From Apium graveolens (taxonomy: Eukaryota; Streptophyta; Magnoliopsida; Apiales; Apiaceae): 64,000 bases of DNA. A program made the translations under genes and the position numbers. How positions within the stretch are numbered: the first letter of the stretch is position 1; the number at the start of each line of letters is the position of its first letter. The stretch spans positions 68,954,920-69,018,919 of the forward strand of contig NC_133653.1 of NCBI RefSeq assembly GCF_009905375.1, written 5' to 3'. Under the pieces are notes generated by a model that ran no database searches, was not told the origin of the DNA, and saw nothing but the letters and a program-made list of their open reading frames with translations. Below are positions 57,727-64,000 of the stretch, one piece after another.

Positions 57727-58276
57727 TGTTATGAATAAAAAACTAAGGTTATTATTTGCTGTATTTATTACTAAGATTCGGGAGCTCAAGGCTTTTAATG
57801 GCTGCTCTCGTGTTTCGTGGCTCGATCTGCCTTTACGAGATGCCTACGTATCTCTGTGAATTAGAGAATCAAGCCAAAAAACGTAGTTCTGATATGTGGG
57901 GTGAGGCCCCTTATATAGATGTTGGGAGTCCTTGAATTGGACTTGGTATAGGAGACTTGGTGGGCAAGTCTCATAATTAGAATGGACTTAGGAGTCCTAA
58001 ATAGTAGGAAACTGATTCCTTATCCTTTTAGATCCCCTTGAGGATAATCTATAAGGATTTATATCCATATCGGGACTCTTCTCAATAGCTGATTTTTACT
58101 TTATTAATTAATTACGAAATTAATTAATAATCAGGGCTTTTGGGCCTTCTTTATTCCATCAGACCTGATCTGGTCTATCAGGCTTAACCTTTCCGGTCTG
58201 AGTATCATATATCTTTTTATTGGGCCTAGCAGCTCACACCTTGCAGTATTTAATCATAATTTATTTATTCCTATCA
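57727..58276 (-). repeat. E9 right LTR (5' LTR in element sense)
   Basis: 550 bp. TATATAAG on minus at 57910-57917 is a likely TATA box for the gag-pol transcript. Followed by the target duplication actga at 58277-58281. Confidence 0.95.
57910..57917 (-). promoter_or_regulatory. E9 LTR TATA box
   Basis: TATATAAG on minus inside the 5' LTR, about 185 bp upstream of the LTR end in element sense. Confidence 0.55.
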
Positions 58277-59046
58277 ACTGAGAAGTTCGAATGGACAGAG
58301 AAATGCGAGAACAGCTTTCAAGAACTGAAGCAGAGGTTGGTGATGGCCCCTATGCTGGAGTTGCCGGATGGAAAAAGGAGATTTTGTGATTTGTAAGTGA
58401 CGCTTCGCATAAGGAATTAGGGTGCTTCTTATATAGCACAGCAAGATAATCGCGTCTGCGTCAAGACAATTAAGGGAATTTAAAATTCGATATCCCCACC
58501 CATGAGCTTGGGCTCGTGGCAATAGTTTTGCCCTAAAGATTGGAGGCACTACTTGTATGGAGAGAAGTGCGAGATTTACCTAAGCCATAAGTGCTCTAGT
58601 ACATTTTCACGCAGAAAGAGCTCAGCATGCGCCAAATGAGGTGGTTAGAGCTAATCAAGGATTACGATTATGAGATTCTTTATCATTCGTGGAAAGCCAA
58701 TGTGGTGGCTGATGCCCTTAGTAAAAAGGAGAGACTCTAGATGATAATGTCTTTGAGAGAGTTTATAACAGTTTTTGAGAAAATGGAAATAGAAGTGAAG
58801 GTAACCGGAGCCGGTACCGAAAAGCTGTTTGAGATTGCAATAGAGACCGAATTATTGGAAAAGAGCATATTATGCCAGAAAAAGGTGATGAATGAAGGCA
58901 GAGAGCCAACAAATAAATATGAGATTAATACCGAGAAAGATGATAAGGGAATAATGAGATATTCCTATAGAATTTGGGTTCCGAAAGTTCAAGAGCGTAA
59001 AGATGAGAACTTAGATGAGAGCCATAGTTTGAGGAATAAGATCTAG
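58277..59046 (+). pseudogene. E8 RNase H and RNase H-integrase linker (decayed)
   Basis: Continues from 47758: EKFEWTEKCENSFQELKQRL, MLELPDGKRRF, then shifting frames with [11 protein letters not shown] and a [14 protein letters not shown] block at 58700-58735. The 101-codon frame 58741-59046 (FEKMEIEVKVTGAGTEK, RIWVPKVQERK) matches the linker of E1 and E6 before the integrase zinc domain. It ends there without the integrase. Confidence 0.8.
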
Positions 59047-59720
59047 AGCAAACCCTGAACGTGATAGTCAGGGAGGTCGCCATCAAGATAGAAGGAACCC
59101 ATGACATAATGGAGTGGAAAATGAGGATTTTAAATTAAAAGATGACCCCAATTATGGGGAGTAGGATGAAACATTTCATACTAAGGAAACAGAAAGTCGA
59201 GTAAGGAAAGGAGACCCGAGATGGTACTCCTATACGGCAATTCATGGACCTGTCTAGACAGAACTTAGACTATTATCCCCAACCACCACCTTGAGGAAAC
59301 AATGCGATAGGAAATTCTTTCAGGACCTGTAAGTCTCTAAGCTCTCAGAGTTCCAAGGAACAGGTTGACCTAGTCGAGGCAAGAGCCTGGCTAAAGGAAA
59401 TAGAGGAATTATTTGAGATTCTGAATGATTGACGAACCACAAAAGACTGTTTTGTCACTTACCCTCCTAAGAAATAGACCACCCGCTGGTGAAAGACCAA
59501 GGAAGGCACGGAGCAAGAGATTATAATAAACTGATTTAAGTCCAGTCAATTGTTTTCGGGAAAGTAATTCCCAAAGATAAGGAGATAGTGTAAAAGCTTT
59601 AGAGCCAGAACAAAGGCAGACAAGTATGATAAATTATGAATCTAAGTTGTAAAAGTTGTCAAGATTCGTTCTGAGGACACGAATCCAGAATGACGGGATG
59701 TTTGAAATCAATGCTTATAT
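59047..59720 (+). pseudogene. E8 gag remnant, out of order after the pol linker
   Basis: Across frames: SEFQGT near 59340, VEARAWLKEIEELFEIL (59370-59430), KTVFVTYL, then INYESKL and LSRFV (59620-59680), matching the gag core order in E1 and E6. It lies downstream of RNase H, the reverse of normal order. Many stops and shifts. Confidence 0.6.
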
Positions 59721-61633
59721 TGTGATTGGTTTGTGAAATAATGATAAGAGAAAGGAAAATAAAAAAAAGAAACTGAAGTGGAAAGGAATATAAAGGCAAT
59801 AGAGTTTGAGGAATGATAAGGGAGTTGGGTATGAGGAAACCCTAAAGACTCATAGCAATAGAAATAGAAAAGTATGTAATCGTCAGGATGATGATGATCC
59901 ACCATGAGTTAAAATTGATGGTTGAAGGCATAAGAGATACATATATTATACCCCCTTTAAGTTGGGAGGATTCGAGGAAACCTTGAGATAGTTCGAAGGA
60001 TAAATAATGAGACGCGGATAGACTGAGGCAATAACTTATGGAATAATGGTGATTTTTTTTTACTCATCAGATTTTAAGGAAAACATCTTCACATAAGCTG
60101 TGATTGAAATGAGGTAGAAAATTATTTGGAGGTGGTTAAAATGACATTGACTGTAAGGAAATTGTACTATCAGGAAAGGCCAAAGAGGTGGCCGACACTT
60201 TAAAGGTAAGAGTATAATTATAGGCGCTCGTGCGAGAGGAATACAGTGATGATGGTTAAAGCTGTGAAGGTTGTATTATGGTTTGGAAGATTGACATTCC
60301 TTCTGATGACTGTGCAATACCCGACCGTAATAGTAGTTGGTAAAGGTTTAATTCGGGTAATCGCCATGAGCGGGCTATCTATCTCAGAAGATCCTATCTT
60401 GAGATAAGCCAGGACCATGTTTCAAAAAGGACTAAACAAACCTTTGAGTTAAGTCTTCTATTGAAGGCATATGATTACGAATGGTATTAACCTGCTATCG
60501 TTGCTTTGATGGAAACTCTTCTGCAATTTTATCTGCTTCATGTCATGTATGTCTGTCAGAATCAGGAGTGTACTCCATGAATCATGAATGGTGATTATGT
60601 TACCTCCTTAGAAGGATTTGATATGACATGTATGGACTCCGTATGGTTAGATATTAAGATTTCACGGAAAGTGAATGGCGACAGTAGGTCAGTGGTGGAC
60701 CATAGTAAGGCAGCAATGATTCTGCGAGTATTGAGCTGAATACAACCGTGAGAGTTGTATTGGAATGGGTGTTGAGATTGAGTACCACTAATCGGGTCGT
60801 GGTAGTGTATAAGTTATCATTGATAGACTAATTAAGTAGAGTATCTACCTAGTGAATAATTATTCTTTCTTATCAATAGAGAGTCGTATTATTATACGAG
60901 GAAGGTTGCGGTGCAAGCATAGAATTCTAGTAACGATGATGTATAGAATGAGATCACAGATTCGATTTTCGATGTCGAGGGAGTTTCAAAGGTGATTGTG
61001 TATAAGCTCGAGGAAGAGTGTGGGTCCATAGAATGATGGACGGGATAGCGAAAATATTTAGGCATGGGAAATACGAGGCTATAATGCTTAATGTTGATTT
61101 ATATACGTATATGATTTGTTCTCCTATGACAAACCTCTATAGTTCAGAGGTAGGTTCCAAGCCAGATATTTTGTGGCAGTATATTTTTTTCATATATACA
61201 ATTCTCTTCAATTCGTTCTTTTCTCTTCTTTACATTTCATGTAAGCTGAGAAAAACAACCCTTCCAGAAAGGGGAGGTATTGCCGAATGACTATCTATCT
61301 GTGTGATAGAAGCCTAGTAGGATACCAGCTATTGTTTAATTGCTTGTCAAGTACTAAAGGCTGGCCACCTTCTGTACTAACTATGTGATATAACAAGTGT
61401 TCATGATCATAGTGATCTCTCAACAAATTCCTTTACTTCTATTTGATTGATCAAATTTTGGAAAATAGAAACAACTGAAAAAGGAGTAATAAAGTGGTGG
61501 TAGTATGCGGAATGGGGACACATTCGTGATACTAAGGTTGACGTGGTTATTAAAAGGTTATAGAACGCTAACGAGCAAAAGTATAACCAGTATAATATTA
61601 GGAACGGAAGGTGATAGCGATTACAAACTGGAA
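59721..61633 (+). pseudogene. E8 decayed pol remnants and unassigned sequence
   Basis: Weak blocks only: PFKLGGFEE (59955-59985, protease tail), an RNase H end-like stretch at 60125-60215, integrase-like traces at 60815-60990 (IIDRLIK, then MSREFQR). 60216-60800 and 61000-61633 are not identified; the 90-codon frame at 61018-61290 has no recognisable family. All attributions here are by eye and weak. Confidence 0.4.
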
Positions 61634-61724
61634 AAGATTGGGTGTTATTAAGGGAAATGGAACTCGTGACAACTCGGATCCCCGACCCCGGATTTGGGGG
61701 TGTTACAGAAGTGGTATCAGAGCT
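61634..61724 (+). repeat. Internal copy of the E8 LTR end plus primer site
   Basis: 61634-61707 matches the last 74 bases of the E8 LTR (gattgggtgttattaagg... to ggtgttaca) and continues through gaag and TGGTATCAGAGC (61712-61723), as at 47164-47251. It sits inside the decayed pol, not at an element edge. Confidence 0.9.
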
Positions 61725-61790
61725 ATAATGATTAGAAGCTATAATGATTAGAAGCTAAGCAAAAGCTATAATGATTAGAAGCTATAATGA
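61721..61790. repeat. 17-bp tandem repeat after the internal primer-site copy
   Basis: agctataatgattaga repeated about four times with small changes (agctaagcaaa in the middle), directly after the internal primer site. Confidence 0.85.
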
Positions 61791-62300
61791 GAGTCTGTGC
61801 AATAGACTTGAAAGAATTTGGAATGATCACTTAACGCGGATTAAGTTATCTTACGATAATAGATCATATGTCAGTATTGAGGTATCGCCTTATGAGATCC
61901 TTGAGGGAAGACAATGTCGATCTCCCTTATGTTAGGATGAAGTTGTAGAGCGCAAGATGCTCGGACCCGCAGTAGTCCAAAGGACCAGGGATATAATAGA
62001 TCTAATCAGAGGACAGCTGGTAGTAGCCCCAGATGGACATAAGAAGTATGTTGATTTGACACGAAAGGACAAAGAATAGGAAGGAGGCAACCTTGTATTG
62101 TTAAAATTATTCCCTTGAAAAGAATTAATGAGATTCGGAAAGAAAGGAAAGCTAAGTCCACCAATTGTTGGACCCTTGGATGTGTTAAGAAGTATTGGGA
62201 GGTTAGCATATGAGCTAGCCTTACCCCCCGAACGTGTAGCAAGTCGTAACGTGTTTCACTTATCAATGTTAAGGAATTGTAATTCAGATGCCAGATAAAT
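61787..62300 (+). pseudogene. E8 integrase C-terminal remnant
   Basis: RVCAIDLKEF, VSPYEILEGRQCRSPL, DEVVERKMLGPAVVQ, RKDKE-stop-EGGNLVLLKLFP, GKKGKLSPPIVGP, RLAYELALPPERVASRNVFHLSML. Matches the IN C-terminal part in E1 and E6 ([17 protein letters not shown]-type block). Stops and shifts throughout; no clear chromodomain but a trace ESAILREYPYSFSI near 62462-62505. Confidence 0.8.
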
Positions 62301-62525
62301 AGGGGCATATGAGCGCATAGACAAGCAACCAGATGTAACCTATATGGAGCAACCAGGAAGGGTTATAGAGTGAAAAGGAACAAGTGCTTAGGAGAAGGAT
62401 TATCAAACTAGGCAGAGTTTGGTGGTAGAACCACAATGTGGGAAAATTACTTGAGAGTTAGAAAGTGCAATACTAAGAGAGTATCCCTATTCATTTTCTA
62501 TCTGATTCCGGGACGGAATCCTTTT

Positions 62526-62538
62526 AAGGAGGGGAGAC
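62526..62538 (+). other. E8 polypurine tract
   Basis: aaggaggggagac directly before the 3' LTR start TGTAATAACC; preceded by the ccttttaa block also seen in E6. Confidence 0.88.
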
Positions 62539-64000
62539 TGTAATAACCCCAATTTTTTGGAAATTTTGAAACCCTTATGAATAGTGTTTTTGCTGAATGA
62601 GAAAACTTTTCATGCCACACTATGTAGGGGTTCTGATATGGATATTCTGAGATTTTATTAGTACTTTATATGGGATATAAGTGTATGTAAAGATCGTCAG
62701 AATCCAAATCCGAACACTTTGATTTTTCTCGGAAATCCAATAGATACGGAAAGAATTGAGTATAAGGTAACAGGATAAAAAGGATTTAAATTAAAGGATT
62801 ATAAGAGAGGATCATAAAAGGAATACAATATATTGAGAAAGGTTAAGGGAACCTAAGTAATAAGATCCCGGGTATGATCCCTCAAACGATAAACGAAAAC
62901 GAAAGTTAAGCGAACCGTATAACAGATCAGCGGTCATTAGGCAAACAATTAGGAAGTCAATCAAAGGGATTAGAGAGGATGATGTCACCCAACCAATGAG
63001 AAGAGGACAAGGAGGGGAGGATGACATCATGAGAATGACACAAGCATGACATGGGAAGGAAGGAGATGTGGTGACTTTTTAACCACACAAACTCAAGGGC
63101 AACAAGGTAATTAACTAAAAACAAATCAAAATCTCATCCACCAAGCCAATCATTTCATTTTTCATCAAACAAAACACAAAAATCTCTTTCTTCCCAAGCT
63201 AGCTCTCGGCCCATTTCTTAAAAATTGAAGATCCAAGCTCCACCACTTACTATTTAGCAAGGTAATTATCTAAGCTTCCCCATGGATAGTTACATACTTC
63301 CTATAAGTTTAAGCTTCTAATTCCAAGCCAATCTTTTTCTATAAATCATGAAAGAAGATGGTGAATAGTGTTTTTCAAGAACTAAAATTTGTGTTCTTGA
63401 AGTTTTGTTTAGATTAAGCTTGGATAAGGACTTTAAGGGTGATTCCAAGCCATTCTCTTGATTCTCCACTCTCCAAGGAAGGTATAAACTACAAACCCTA
63501 GCTTTAGTTTTGAGTAATTAGGATTGAATGTGTTTGATATAGCATATGTGAAGCATGATGCTTGATTGGTTGAAGTTTGGTTGAGTTTGTAGAGATTAGT
63601 TGGTTTTGTTGCATTGTTGGAGTTGTAAATCTTGGTAATTAGTTAAAGAACCTAAGTAAAGCTTTTAGTTCATGTGGGGAATAAGTATAAATGGTTAATG
63701 TGGATTTGTTGGGGCTGTTATTATGTGGTTTGGAGGGATATTGGTTGTATGATTGATTTGGGGTTGATTTGTGGTTGGTTTTGAATGGTTTAAAATTGGG
63801 AAAACGCGTAAACATAGCCGTCGTAACGTCCGATTTTCTTTAGACTGTTTTTGTGCATAACATTAGGACCCGAGAACCCCCTGCTAGATTTTGACCATTG
63901 CCATTTTTAGATAGTTCATATTACGAGCTTCGTTTTGATATGTAGTTCGTTCGATTCCGATGCACGGTTTAGGAGAAACGACCGTTTCAAGTAACGGCGT
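62539..64000 (+). repeat. E8 3' LTR, truncated by window edge
   Basis: Matches 42928-44389 with roughly a dozen substitutions. No gene; the 72-codon minus frame near 62812 is the same chance frame as at 43201. Confidence 0.92.

Larger units (their letters stand above)
47759..58276 (-). mobile_element. E9: Tat-lineage Ty3/gypsy element, minus strand
   Basis: LTRs 47759-48308 and 57727-58276 (550 bp each, TGTTATG...CCTATCA) with one difference seen; target duplication actga (47754-47758, 58277-58281). Primer site at 57710-57724, purine tract at 48309-48320. Gag-pol on minus has a second RNase H; a spliced gene lies on plus between pol and the 3' LTR; tandem repeats lie next to that LTR. This combination is the known Tat layout in plants. 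Very recent insertion, but gag-pol is broken. Confidence 0.95.
42928..64000 (+). mobile_element. E8: 4.3 kb-LTR gypsy element, degenerate interior, right end outside window
   Basis: 5' LTR 42928-47235, primer site 47240-47251, purine tract 62526-62538, 3' LTR from 62539. Without E9 the interior is only about 4.8 kb. It contains out-of-order, heavily decayed pol and gag pieces. The LTR portions that can be compared (about 1.46 kb) differ at roughly a dozen sites. Decay inside versus similar LTRs suggests a defective element copied by another element's proteins. Confidence 0.9.

Overview
The window is intergenic plant DNA, most likely from a eudicot with a large, repeat-rich genome. I see no host gene, rRNA, tRNA gene or CRISPR array. 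Almost every base belongs to LTR retrotransposons inserted into one another. The plant assignment rests on three things: initiator-tRNA-type primer sites (TGGTATCAGAGC), SIRE-type copia and chromodomain-bearing gypsy proteins, and a Tat-lineage element with two RNase H domains and an antisense spliced gene. Species cannot be told from the sequence.

Layout (my labels). E1 (<1-22289, minus) is a chromodomain gypsy with 3.3 kb LTRs; its left LTR runs off the window. Its right LTR is split by E2 (9568-21263, target duplication ttcac), a solo LTR of a family with 4.3 kb LTRs. E2 is itself split by E3 (10136-17578, minus, target duplication aattt), a copia element. E4 (22290-22525) is a scrap of an older plus-strand gypsy pol that received both E1 and E5. 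E5 (22526-36236, plus) is a SIRE-like copia cut by E6 (23719-35913, plus, target duplication atatt), a chromovirus-like gypsy with 3.2-3.4 kb LTRs. E7 (from 36237, plus), another SIRE-like copia, landed in the gag of E5. E8 (42928->64000, plus) is a 4.3 kb-LTR gypsy of the E2 family inserted in the RNase H of E7. E9 (47759-58276, minus, target duplication actga) is a Tat-lineage gypsy inserted in the RNase H region of E8.

Every coding region seen is broken by nonsense codons, frameshifts or deletions. Nearly all stops whose ancestral codon can be inferred are of the CAG/CAA/CGA/TGG-to-stop kind expected from decay of methylated cytosine. The youngest insertion by LTR comparison is E9 (one difference seen in 550 bp), yet its gag-pol is already broken. 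E8 has roughly 1% LTR divergence and a scrambled, decayed interior. Both look like defective elements moved by proteins supplied in trans.

The observations I rate highest are: a 17-nt perfect complementarity in E3 between the primer-binding position and its own 5' LTR, suggesting self-primed reverse transcription instead of tRNA priming; a short CGACGGAT motif that is arrayed in the SIRE LTR and recurs inside the same element's coding sequence; the spliced antisense gene and the in-frame RNase H duplication of E9; and a proline-rich pre-gag reading frame shared by E1 and E6.
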